Below, in pieces: positions 44,324 to 52,522 of a DNA stretch of 64,000 nt. The notes beneath the pieces are model-generated. The model saw nothing but the letters and a program-made list of their open reading frames with translations. It did no database searches and was not told the origin of the DNA. How positions within the stretch are numbered: the stretch's first letter is position 1; every line of letters begins with the position of its first letter. Source of the DNA: Aureispira sp964445645 (GTDB taxonomy: Bacteria; Bacteroidota; Bacteroidia; Chitinophagales; Saprospiraceae); the NCBI GenBank assembly GCA_964445645.1, contig CAYULH010000005.1, forward strand, positions 17,825 through 81,824. The letters run 5' to 3'. The position numbers and the translations under genes are program-made.

Positions 44324-46228
44324 CTACTGCCATTCCCAAGCCGAACCATAGACCCCGTGTGCATCCACATAATCCAAAAAGTCCCGATAAAAAGCAGCAC
44401 TAGCCAGCGTCGCACTATCTCCAATAATAATTAATTTTTTCTTGGCCCTAGTCATGGCCACATTCATACGCCTAGTATCTTTTAAGAAGCCAATTTCGCC
44501 TTTGTCATTGGAACGCACCAATGAAATATAAATCACATCCCGTTCCTGCCCCTGAAAAGCATCAATAGTATTGACCTCAATATCTGCATCAGGAAAATGG
44601 TCAAAATCATGAACAATAGCCTCCTGAATTTTTAAAACTTGCTCTCTATACGGCGAGATAATGCCAATAGATATGTCCTGTTGGCCCAATATAACGAGCA
44701 AATTATCCAAGTGTTGGCGCAAAACAAAATACTCCTCCAAGTTGTACGAACTCTGCGATTCGGGGTTGATTTGTTCCTCAAAACCACAGCCAGCCGTGTC
44801 TATAAATTCCATAGGAGGGCTGGGTGTACCATCCGATAATTGGAGTTGCCAATCGGCCACAGCCTCTGCTGCTTGGAGTTGGTTGTGATAAAATTGCGTG
44901 TTGGAAAAGCCCATGATTTTGTGGTGCATTCTGTATTGAGTGTCCAGCAAGTTGACCTGTTCCAAGCGTTGCACGGCCTTTTCTAGCAAGGTAACACTCA
45001 AGCCCTCTTGGGCTGCCTTGCGGCTTTTGACGGTGGGGGGCAACTGAAAAGGGTCGCCTGCAAACACCACTTTTTGAGCTTTGATAATAGGAATCCAAGT
45101 AGCAGGTTCTAGTGCTTGAGCCGCTTCGTCAATAATGACGGTATGAAATTGCATTTTCTCAATATAACGCCCCACAGAACCCACCAAGGTACTACAAATG
45201 ACATCTGCCTCTTTTAGCGTTTTATCTATGATATAATCTTCCAGCATTTTGGCCTGCTGCATGAGCTCTCGGGCAGCATGGTAATTATTGCGCCTATCTG
45301 CCCGTTCCTGTGCGCCAAATTTTCGCTTAAATCGCTCGGCATCCCGTCTTAATTTAGCCGCTTCAATTTTCATGTTTTTAACCTCCTGAATTTCAGGAAG
45401 GGTTTGCAAAATACCCTCTATGGTGTGCTGCAGCAAATCCTCATCTACCCGCGAGACATTACCAATACGAACGACATTTAGGCCAGCAGTGGCTAGTTTT
45501 TCGGTGAGCAGGTCGGTAGCCGAGTTAGAAGGCGCACAAACCAAGATGGGCGATTCGTGTTTGATGAGTTGCTGAATGGCCGCCACCAAGGTAGTGGTTT
45601 TGCCAGTACCGGGAGGGCCGTGAATGACGGCCACATCCTCGGCCGATAAAATTTGCTGCACGGCTTTATTTTGAGAACGATTGAGCTGTGGCAATTCATA
45701 AGCGTGGTGTTCTTTGTCAAAATGGGCTGGTTTTTTGCCCAGCAAAATATCACGCAATTCGGCCAAACGATCATTTTTGGCATTTTTAACCATTTTTACA
45801 GCCCGTTCCATTTCTATGTAGCTGCGCTCATCAAAATCGAGCTGAATGCCAATTTTGCCCCCCATAATCCAGCGGGGCAATTGGGTGCCATACAAGATGA
45901 TTTTCATTCTATTTTTCTTAATAAAATAAATCACCCCTTTTTCTACAGGACTATCCACCACTGCTTTTTCAGAAAAAATACTGACAACTTGCCCTGCTCT
46001 AAATTTGTGGGCTTGCTCCAAGTGTTTGGTGCGTTCTACCACGATAAAAGGATGCTCGCCCAGACTCCATCCCGTTTGTTCTACTTGCACAGGATACCAA
46101 CAAGCACCTTTTTCAACTCGTTGTTGAATACTTAATTCCTTCAACAAACGTTCATACTGTAAACTTTCTTCTTTTTTTTCGAGGCTCAAGGCGTGCAGCA
46201 CTTGTTCTAGTTCTTTTTGTGTAGTCAT
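44324..46228 (-). CDS. SF1B helicase of the IGHMBP2/SMUBP-2 type
   Basis: 634 residues. A beta-barrel N-terminal region (about 60-125, FRAGQVVSIFSEK) precedes the Walker A loop GPPGTGKT at 204-211, the Walker B site IIDEAAQALEPATWIP, GDPFQLPPTV, the TQYRMH motif IV, and the C-terminal NTIDAFQGQERDVIYISLVRS and NVAMTRAKKKLIIIGD. These match 5'-3' DNA/RNA helicases of the Upf1-like family. The in vivo substrate in bacteria is not known. Confidence 0.9.
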   Translation of the reverse strand: MTTQKELEQVLHALSLEKKEESLQYERLLKELSIQQRVEKGACWYPVQVEQTGWSLGEHPFIVVERTKHLEQAHKFRAGQVVSIFSEKAVVDSPVEKGVIYFIKKNRMKIILYGTQLPRWIMGGKIGIQLDFDERSYIEMERAVKMVKNAKNDRLAELRDILLGKKPAHFDKEHHAYELPQLNRSQNKAVQQILSAEDVAVIHGPPGTGKTTTLVAAIQQLIKHESPILVCAPSNSATDLLTEKLATAGLNVVRIGNVSRVDEDLLQHTIEGILQTLPEIQEVKNMKIEAAKLRRDAERFKRKFGAQERADRRNNYHAARELMQQAKMLEDYIIDKTLKEADVICSTLVGSVGRYIEKMQFHTVIIDEAAQALEPATWIPIIKAQKVVFAGDPFQLPPTVKSRKAAQEGLSVTLLEKAVQRLEQVNLLDTQYRMHHKIMGFSNTQFYHNQLQAAEAVADWQLQLSDGTPSPPMEFIDTAGCGFEEQINPESQSSYNLEEYFVLRQHLDNLLVILGQQDISIGIISPYREQVLKIQEAIVHDFDHFPDADIEVNTIDAFQGQERDVIYISLVRSNDKGEIGFLKDTRRMNVAMTRAKKKLIIIGDSATLASAAFYRDFLDYVDAHGVYGSAWEWQ

Positions 46229-46577
46229 ATATATATGAGAATACTGAAAGAGATATTAGTGTATTAAGGTGCTTTAGGCAACTTTTTTGTAGTGCAAGGA
46301 TAACAATACCTACCTTGGCAAGGTAACAGTTTTAGTGCATAGGAGTTTGATGCCAATCAAGATAAAGAAATCCTATTATGAGCTACATTCTACAAAATGA
46401 ATTAGAAAAGCACTATATAAAATGTTATTTTGAGCCAGAAAGTAAGTTTTTTTCTTAGAAAAGTGCCACTTTTATCCCAACTTATCCTTGTTATGAGGTA
46501 TACAACTAACAAGGACTATTTTTATTTTAGGAAGTTGTAGAGCTAATTTTGCAACTTTTATACAAAACTTTAGAACA
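46229..46577. other. 349-base divergent intergenic region
   Basis: Between the helicase and mlaE. It holds a mlaE promoter candidate (46521-46551) and a TACCTT-GGC-AAGGTA palindrome near 46310. No gene is visible. Confidence 0.5.
46521..46551 (+). promoter_or_regulatory. Candidate promoter of mlaE
   Basis: TAATTTTG (46544-46551) fits TAnnTTTG, with TTTA (46521-46524) 19 bases upstream as a near-consensus -33 element. The predicted transcript starts shortly before the TTG at 46578. Confidence 0.5.
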
Positions 46578-47315
46578 TTGAATTTCTTCTTCCATCTAGG
46601 GCGTTATCTGTTGTTTATTAAGAACATGTTTGCTCGTCCAGAGAAGCTTTCCATGTATTGGAAAGAGACCACCCGCCAGATGATTGATATTGGTATTGGC
46701 TCTTTGGTTATTGTAGGTTTGGTTTCTGTTTTTATTGGAGCAGTAACAGCCGTACAGTTTGCTTACCAATTAGGCGGCTCTTCTATCCCCAAGTATTACA
46801 TTGGTTATATTGTACGAGATATTATGATTATTGAGTTGGCTCCTACCTTTACGTGCTTGGCACTGGCCGGCAAAGTAGGCTCTAATATAGCCGCCGAACT
46901 GGGGGGAATGCGCCAAAAAGAGCAGATTGATGCCTTGCAGGTTATGGGGGTAGACACAACTGCCTACTTGGTGCTGCCCAAAATCATTGCCGCTTTGGTG
47001 GTGATTCCGATGTTGGTGGTCATTTCTGCTTTCTTGGGTATGGGAGGTGGTTACTTGGCCTGTACTTTTGGTAATTTGATTTCGGATGCCGAGTTTATGC
47101 AAGGGCTGCGTGCCTTCTTTGATCCTTATAATATTTGGATGATGGAGGTAAAGGCATTTGTATTTGCTTTTTTATTGACTTCTGTTTCTTGTTATCAAGG
47201 ATTTTTTGTGACAGGAGGAAGTATTGAATTAGGGCGTGCAAGTACTAGTGCCGTGGTAATTAGTAATATCTTAATTCTATTGGCGGATTATGTACTAGCT
47301 TTATTGTTAACCTAA
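46578..47315 (+). CDS. mlaE: MlaE-family ABC transporter permease
   Basis: 245 residues; the inner-membrane permease of a lipid-asymmetry or mammalian-cell-entry type transporter that moves phospholipids between membranes. Five or so hydrophobic helices are seen. The conserved loop (IVRDIMIIELAPTFTCLALAGKVGSNIAAELGGMR) precedes the EQIDALQVMGVD segment. The TTG at 46578 gives an HLGRYLLFIKNMFARPEKL leader like other MlaE proteins; an ATG at 46626 is the alternative. mlaF follows, but no mlaD is adjacent. Confidence 0.88.
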   Translation: MNFFFHLGRYLLFIKNMFARPEKLSMYWKETTRQMIDIGIGSLVIVGLVSVFIGAVTAVQFAYQLGGSSIPKYYIGYIVRDIMIIELAPTFTCLALAGKVGSNIAAELGGMRQKEQIDALQVMGVDTTAYLVLPKIIAALVVIPMLVVISAFLGMGGGYLACTFGNLISDAEFMQGLRAFFDPYNIWMMEVKAFVFAFLLTSVSCYQGFFVTGGSIELGRASTSAVVISNILILLADYVLALLLT

Positions 47316-47365
47316 TTATCTGTACAGCACTGCTGGATTTGACAAAAAATGTTCAAACACTTACT

Positions 47366-48136
47366 ATGATTCGCATAGAAAACATAAAAAAACAATTTGG
47401 AGACCAAGAGGTCTTAAAAGGCATTACGACTGTTTTTGAGAATGGAAAAACCAATTTGATTATTGGCAAATCGGGCGCAGGAAAAACAGTAATGCTCAAA
47501 ATATTGGTGGGCTTGCTCAAACCTACTACTGGCTCGGTTTGGTATGGCGATGTACATTTTAGTGCATTGAATGCCAAACAAATGAAAGCGATTCGTACAG
47601 AAATGGGTATGCTTTTTCAAGGATCAGCACTATTTGATTCTATGACGGTAGAGGAAAATGTGCGCTTCCCGCTGGATATGTTTACCAAGATGACCCCAAA
47701 AGAAAAATCTATGAAAGTAGATGAAACCTTGGAGCGTGTGGAACTGGTAGGAAGCAATAATAAATACCCTTCAGAGGTCAGTGGGGGGATGCAAAAAAGG
47801 GTAGGTATTGCACGGGCCATTATCCTTGATCCCAAATATTTGTTCTGTGATGAACCCAACTCTGGTTTGGATCCAACTACTTCAATGAAAATTGATGAAT
47901 TGTTGAGAAATATTACCAGAGAAAACCAAATGACTACCGTTATCAATACGCACGATATGAGTTCGGTAATGGAAATTGGGGACAACATCAATCTATTGCA
48001 TTTGGGGGAGTTGGCTTGGGTGGGCAACCACAGCGAAGTTATGCAAAGTGACAATGAATTGTTACAAGATTTTATCTTTGCTTCTCCTTTCTTAAAACGT
48101 CTTAGAGATGCAGCCAAACGTGGTGGTGCCCGTTAG
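47366..48136 (+). CDS. mlaF: MlaF-family ABC transporter ATPase
   Basis: 256 residues from the ATG at 47366; powers the MlaE permease. Walker A GKSGAGKT lies at 34-41, the signature VSGGMQKRVG and Walker B YLFCDEPNSGLDP are intact, and the switch histidine is in INTHDMSSV. It begins 50 bases after mlaE, so the two form an operon. Confidence 0.93.
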   Translation: MIRIENIKKQFGDQEVLKGITTVFENGKTNLIIGKSGAGKTVMLKILVGLLKPTTGSVWYGDVHFSALNAKQMKAIRTEMGMLFQGSALFDSMTVEENVRFPLDMFTKMTPKEKSMKVDETLERVELVGSNNKYPSEVSGGMQKRVGIARAIILDPKYLFCDEPNSGLDPTTSMKIDELLRNITRENQMTTVINTHDMSSVMEIGDNINLLHLGELAWVGNHSEVMQSDNELLQDFIFASPFLKRLRDAAKRGGAR

Positions 48137-48300
48137 TCAAAATGGCACAGAATGAAAAAAAAGGTTCAAAACGAGTTATATTACCCTTTTTTAGTTGTGT
48201 AAAATTTTGGCTATAGCTGCTTTAAATCTTGGATTGATATTTGATGCTGTATAAAATGACATAAATTATTATCTGGCAGTATGTTACACAAGAAAATGGT

Positions 48301-48687
48301 ATGGTTCGATTAATTGTATTACTCACTTCTTCCGTAATTTTATCTCTGTTTTGTGCTTCCAATTTGCTTGCACAAACAGCTGCCCCCGCCGATGATTACA
48401 TCCACTCTACTCCCAAACAGATTGCTCAATCTACACGCTTTGTGGTCTACTACACAGGCGATACACAAAAAGATTTAGAAAACCCCAATTCTTATTTGAG
48501 TACTTTTATCGAGGTATACGAACTTAAAATACTAAACACCTTTGAATTTGGGGAAGATGCTCAAGGGTTTACTTTGCAGCCCAAAGAACTGCTCGAATCT
48601 TCTAATGAAACTGCCAAAGAACTCTCTCTTATAGATGGTGTTATGATGATAGAAGTAGTGTATTGCAAACCTGACACAGAGAGTTAA
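48301..48687 (+). CDS. Small secreted protein, unknown function
   Basis: 128 residues with a signal peptide (about 1-25, ending NLLAQT). The rest is acidic with no recognised domain (STRFVVYYTGDTQKDLENPNS..., LKILNTFEFGEDAQGF). It follows mlaEF on the same strand after a 164-base gap; a functional link is possible but not shown. Confidence 0.5.
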   Translation: MVRLIVLLTSSVILSLFCASNLLAQTAAPADDYIHSTPKQIAQSTRFVVYYTGDTQKDLENPNSYLSTFIEVYELKILNTFEFGEDAQGFTLQPKELLESSNETAKELSLIDGVMMIEVVYCKPDTES

Positions 48688-48833
48688 TCTTTTTATTTTT
48701 CTTTTTTATTTCAATGTTTTTGAGGAACCAATTGTTGGTTTCAAAGGTTGAGTGTCTTGTGGCAACTTTATCTTTGAACGGTTGCTTTTGTGTGCAATTA
48801 CCAATTAATACAACCTTTTTATAAGTTTCTTCT

Positions 48834-48841
48834 TATCTTTG
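48834..48841 (+). promoter_or_regulatory. Candidate -7 element for the His-rich lipoprotein
   Basis: TATCTTTG matches the Bacteroidota -7 consensus, about 88 bases before the start at 48929. No clear -33 element is seen. Confidence 0.4.
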
Positions 48842-48928
48842 TGTATCCCTTTGTGAGCGTAGATGATGCTTACAAAAGCGGGTGATTTTTGTAAAAACAT
48901 CATTGATAATTTAAAAAAACAAAAAACT

Positions 48929-49534
48929 ATGTTGCGTTTGTTATATATTTTGGCAGTAGTATATGCCTTGGCTGCTTGTGGCGATGGTGCTCACACCACA
49001 CACGATCACGATCATGCAGGCCATGACCACAGCCATGACCATGCAGGGCATGACCACGATCACGATCACGACCATGCAGGACACGATCATGGTTCGGCAG
49101 ATACTGAAGCTGTAAAATGGGGAAATGAGGTAGATCCTCAAGGAGCTATGAGTGCAGCTATGACAATTGCCAAAATCGAAAGTGGAGAAGGAACAGTAGA
49201 GTATGATTTGGGGGAGGATATGAAAGTACAAGCTGTACCTGCCAAGGTAGAAGCCAAAGTAGCTGAAGTATGTCAAGCAGCAGGTTGTTGGTTGACGGTA
49301 CAAACGGAAGATGGAACAGAATTGTTTGTAGATACCAAACACAAGTTCTTATTCCCCAAAGATATTGTTGGCAAAACTGTGGTTATTGACGGCAATGCTT
49401 ACAAATCTGTACAAACAGTAGAAGAATTGCGCCACTTTGCAGAAGATGCAGGCAAATCCGCTGAGGAAATTGCAGCCATTACAGAGCCAAAATCTAACTA
49501 CACCTTGATTGCAGATGGTGTAGTTTTGAAATAA
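48929..49534 (+). CDS. Histidine-rich DUF4920 lipoprotein
   Basis: 201 residues from the ATG at 48929, which places the lipobox ALAAC (C17) correctly. Residues about 20-55 are a run of (HD)n repeats, such as HDHDHAGHDHSHDHAGHDH, likely to bind zinc, nickel or copper. The C-terminal ~120 residues match the DUF4920 domain, with the hallmark VCQAAGCWLTV, LFPKDIVGKTVVIDGNAYK and VEELRHFAEDAGKSAEEIAAI. The domain's cysteine pair suggests a metal or redox role. A metal-buffering function is inference. Confidence 0.8.
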   Translation: MLRLLYILAVVYALAACGDGAHTTHDHDHAGHDHSHDHAGHDHDHDHDHAGHDHGSADTEAVKWGNEVDPQGAMSAAMTIAKIESGEGTVEYDLGEDMKVQAVPAKVEAKVAEVCQAAGCWLTVQTEDGTELFVDTKHKFLFPKDIVGKTVVIDGNAYKSVQTVEELRHFAEDAGKSAEEIAAITEPKSNYTLIADGVVLK

Positions 49535-49589
49535 TTCAGCTGTTGCGCCTAGTTGAAAGAGAAAAATTCTTAAAAAAAAGTGCAAACTA

Positions 49590-49620
49590 TTTGCAAAGTC
49601 TAAGAATTAAATTATATTTG
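49590..49620 (+). promoter_or_regulatory. Promoter of tRNA-Lys
   Basis: TTTG (49590-49593), a 19-base spacer and TATATTTG (49613-49620) match the consensus exactly. The first tRNA-Lys starts 38 bases downstream. Confidence 0.8.
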
Positions 49621-49657
49621 CAACCGCTTTGAACAAATACTATTCAAGCCGTCGGTA

Positions 49658-49730
49658 GATTCCGTAGCTCAGTTGGTAGAGCATTTGACTTTTAATCAAA
49701 GGGTCCTGGGTTCGAATCCCAGCGGGATCA
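49658..49730 (+). tRNA. tRNA-Lys (anticodon TTT), copy 1
   Basis: Acceptor GATTCCG pairs with CGGGATC (one G-T), and the loop CTTTTAA carries TTT. No CCA is encoded. Confidence 0.96.
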
Positions 49731-49801
49731 CATTTAAACAATCACAATTTTATTGTGATACCAAAACTAAAAAGATGGCTTAATTTATTCAAAGCACGGT
49801 A

Positions 49802-49874
49802 GATTCCGTAGCTCAGTTGGTAGAGCATTTGACTTTTAATCAAAGGGTCCTGGGTTCGAATCCCAGCGGGATCA
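49802..49874 (+). tRNA. tRNA-Lys (anticodon TTT), copy 2
   Basis: Identical to copy 1 over all 73 bases; the CGGTA just upstream is shared as well. The 71-base spacer differs from what follows copy 2, so this is a real tandem duplication, probably read from the same promoter. Confidence 0.95.
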
Positions 49875-49880
49875 CACTCC

Positions 49881-49917
49881 AGCTTTCTTCCACCATATTG
49901 GGAGAAAGCTTTTTTTA
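49881..49917 (+). terminator. Terminator after the tRNA-Lys pair
   Basis: AGCTTTCT pairs with AGAAAGCT, followed by TTTTTTTATTT. Confidence 0.8.
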
Positions 49918-50391
49918 TTTATCCATTTGCCCTCTGGCGGGCTATGTTTTAAGAGTAGGTTAAAAGTTGACAAGAGCAGTAGCGTTCATTTTTTGAATTA
50001 TTTTAACAAATTGAGTTGATGTTCCTTCAACAACATTTTTATACAAAAACCTAATAACGACTCTGTTAAGACCATTTTTTGTCAAAAAAAGAACAGATAG
50101 GGATTCAAAAAAAAGAGTGTCATAATTTTGTTATGGCTATATTGTTATTTCCTGTCAAAACACGTTATCTTTGTCAAAAGTAATTCTGACCTATCAATTG
50201 AGGTATAATACTTGCTTTTAGTTAGTTGGTTTATAATAGACAATCCAAATATTATTGAAGCAAATCCATTAAATAGCCTCTAGTGGATAAAAAATTCAAT
50301 GGGATGAATGGAAGCCCAAATTACTATACATAACCAACATAGGACTAGAATTATCAAAATCACTTCGTCTAACAACAAAGTTACCTAATCG
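49918..50391. other. 474-base intergenic region
   Basis: Between the tRNA terminator and the PD40 protein. It holds a TATCTTTG -7 candidate at 50166 and otherwise no recognisable gene or strong hairpin. Confidence 0.5.
50166..50173 (+). promoter_or_regulatory. Candidate -7 element of the PD40 gene
   Basis: TATCTTTG, with TTG 21 bases upstream (50142-50144). The predicted leader is about 215 bases. Confidence 0.4.
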
Positions 50392-52230
50392 ATGAAATTA
50401 CATCTATATCTAATCACACTTCTGTTTTTGGCATCTACATTAACGGTTTCGGCCCAATCAGCAGATGCTTTAATCAATAAGGCAAATAAAAAAGCTAGAG
50501 ATCTGGAGTTTCAAGAAGCTATTTCTCTGTATGAACAGGCACTCAAGAAAGAAATGAAACCAGCAGCACTATTTGCATTGCCCGATTTGTATCGCAAAGT
50601 AGGTAATTACTTTCAGGCAGGACAGTGGTATGCCAAAGCTGCACAGCATCCAGAAGCCCCCGCAGATATTTTCTACTATTATGGCTTGTCACTTATTGCC
50701 AATGATAAGTTTGAAGAGGCAGAGTCTCAATTTAGAAAGTTTAGAGAAATGGAAACGGCACAATTGCGTGGTCACAATATGATGATTGCGGTGCAACCTA
50801 GTGTACACAAGGATTTTCTTAATGCTGGAGCTTTGTATGATATAGAGCCAGTGAAGGAAATGAATACACCTTATGATGATATAGGGGTTTCTTTTTATGA
50901 TGATGGAGTCATCTTTAGTTCGGATAGAGATACCACCAAAATCACATCTCACAGAGGAGCTTGGTTGTACAGACCTTATATTCAGTCGTACTTTATGACT
51001 GCCGAAATGAAAGACAAGGACACCAAAGAATGGCAATATGGTATGCCTACTTTGTTTGGTGATGATTTGAATATGAATTACCACGATGGGCCTGTTCGTT
51101 TTGATGGTAATTATCAAACGGCTTATTACACCGTATTTGGCACCAATGATAAAAAATCAAACAAGCGTGCAAGTACCTTGAATATGCGTATTGCGATGAG
51201 CAAGCGTGTGGGCGAACAATGGACAAAGCCCAATACCAAACTTCGCCTCAATAGCCCCGAGTACTCGGTTATTCACCCCACAGTAACCCCTGATGGCGAC
51301 AAGATGTTTTTTGCTTCGGATATTGCTGGTGGTTTTGGTGGTTTTGATATTTATGTGAGTTATAATGAAGGTGGAGAGTGGTCTAAACCTATTAACTTGG
51401 GCCCAGAAATCAACACAGAAGGAGACGAAGTTTATCCATTTTTTGGTAGAGATGAGAATTTGTATTTTTCTTCGGATGGACAAGCAGGCATAGGTGGTTT
51501 TGATATTTATTACTCTACTTCCAATGCTGGACGCTGGTCACCTGTTACCAATATGGGCGCACCCATCAATTCTAACAAGGATGATGTAGCTTATGTAGCC
51601 GACTCTTCAGGAACGTATGGTTATCTATCTTCTAATCGTGTTCCAGACAGAAAAATGGATATTTATTACTTCAAGCGTGTAGCTTTAGAGTCAGAGATTT
51701 TGGTGTTTGATAAAGCTACTGGCCGAGGCATTGAAGGCGTAAAAGTAGAGAGTGAGTGTTTGCCCAAGAACAAAGAATGGGTAACTAATATTGATGGGCG
51801 TATTTTTGTACCCTTGCCATTGGAGCGCAGTTGTAAGCTGATGTTGAGTGCAGAGCAATTCTCAGAGACTGAAAAAGACATTTCTACTTCGGGTTATGTT
51901 CCGGGTTCAGAATTGTTTATTAATATTCCGTTACAACTCAAAGAGGCTAAATTTGAAGCACGAGGTCGTGTAATGGATGCCACTTCTGGTGAGCCTCTAG
52001 TGGATGCAACCATCACCCTAATTAGTGGTTGTGGTGCCGAAAAAGTAACCGTGCCTATTTCTTATGATGGAACCTATGTGGCACCCTTGTCCAAAAACTG
52101 CTCTTATGTATTAAAAATTGAGCGCGATGGCTTTTTTACACATACACAGACTTTTTCTACTACAGGTTTGCGTTTGTCTCGAACATTCAAAAAAGATGTG
52201 CGAATGCCACGAGCAGCAGGTACGTTCTAA
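50392..52230 (+). CDS. TPR/PD40 envelope protein without OmpA domain
   Basis: 612 residues with a signal peptide (about 1-22, LASTLTVSAQS). The N-terminal ~110 residues have TPR units (LINKANKKARDLEFQEAISLYEQALKK). A WD40-like PD40 propeller follows (about 150-430), with blades such as HPTVTPDGDKMFFASD, GGFGGFDIYVSY and LYFSSDGQAGIGGFDIYYS. Two carboxypeptidase-regulatory-like or CNA-B-like beta-domains then end the protein (about 435-600). It looks like the TPR-PD40 part of PorE/OmpA-type proteins without the peptidoglycan-binding domain. The next gene has the same plan plus OmpA domains. Confidence 0.8.
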   Translation: MKLHLYLITLLFLASTLTVSAQSADALINKANKKARDLEFQEAISLYEQALKKEMKPAALFALPDLYRKVGNYFQAGQWYAKAAQHPEAPADIFYYYGLSLIANDKFEEAESQFRKFREMETAQLRGHNMMIAVQPSVHKDFLNAGALYDIEPVKEMNTPYDDIGVSFYDDGVIFSSDRDTTKITSHRGAWLYRPYIQSYFMTAEMKDKDTKEWQYGMPTLFGDDLNMNYHDGPVRFDGNYQTAYYTVFGTNDKKSNKRASTLNMRIAMSKRVGEQWTKPNTKLRLNSPEYSVIHPTVTPDGDKMFFASDIAGGFGGFDIYVSYNEGGEWSKPINLGPEINTEGDEVYPFFGRDENLYFSSDGQAGIGGFDIYYSTSNAGRWSPVTNMGAPINSNKDDVAYVADSSGTYGYLSSNRVPDRKMDIYYFKRVALESEILVFDKATGRGIEGVKVESECLPKNKEWVTNIDGRIFVPLPLERSCKLMLSAEQFSETEKDISTSGYVPGSELFINIPLQLKEAKFEARGRVMDATSGEPLVDATITLISGCGAEKVTVPISYDGTYVAPLSKNCSYVLKIERDGFFTHTQTFSTTGLRLSRTFKKDVRMPRAAGTF

Positions 52231-52259
52231 GCTAAAAAATTACAGTATTTTGATAATAA

Positions 52260-52300
52260 CAAAAGTCATCCTGAATAGACCACAGGATGACTTTTGTATT
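52260..52300 (+). terminator. Terminator of the TPR/PD40 gene
   Basis: Thirteen-base perfect arms (CAAAAGTCATCCT at 52260-52272 and complement at 52284-52296). The palindromic element at 52301 begins immediately afterwards. Confidence 0.7.
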
Positions 52301-52460
52301 GAAGTTGTTTAAAAATGGAATTGTGCTGATAATGAGTACTAATTTTGTTCTAATCAAGGCGAAAATTTAGCTCATAGCAGCGCTATGGGGTCAATTTTTA
52401 ACGATGAGTAGGGCAAAATTAGCTTTCATTAGCAGTATTAGGCTAAATTTAAACAACTTC
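52301..52460. mobile_element. MITE-like palindromic element, copy A (160 bp)
   Basis: It begins GAAGTTGTTTAAA and ends with the exact complement, and the whole 160 bases fold as one long imperfect hairpin (the two halves agree at most positions, e.g. CTGATAATGAG/CTGCTAATGAA and CTAATTTTG in both). The centre is CATAGCAGCGCTATG. ATT flanks both sides (52298-52300 and 52461-52463), fitting a 3-base target duplication. No reading frame is present. It shares its ends, but not its interior, with copy B. Confidence 0.7.
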
Positions 52461-52522
52461 ATTACTCCAAGTTGCTTTTATTCATGCTTCTAAACAAAGT
52501 TTTATTGACCTTTTCTATTATT

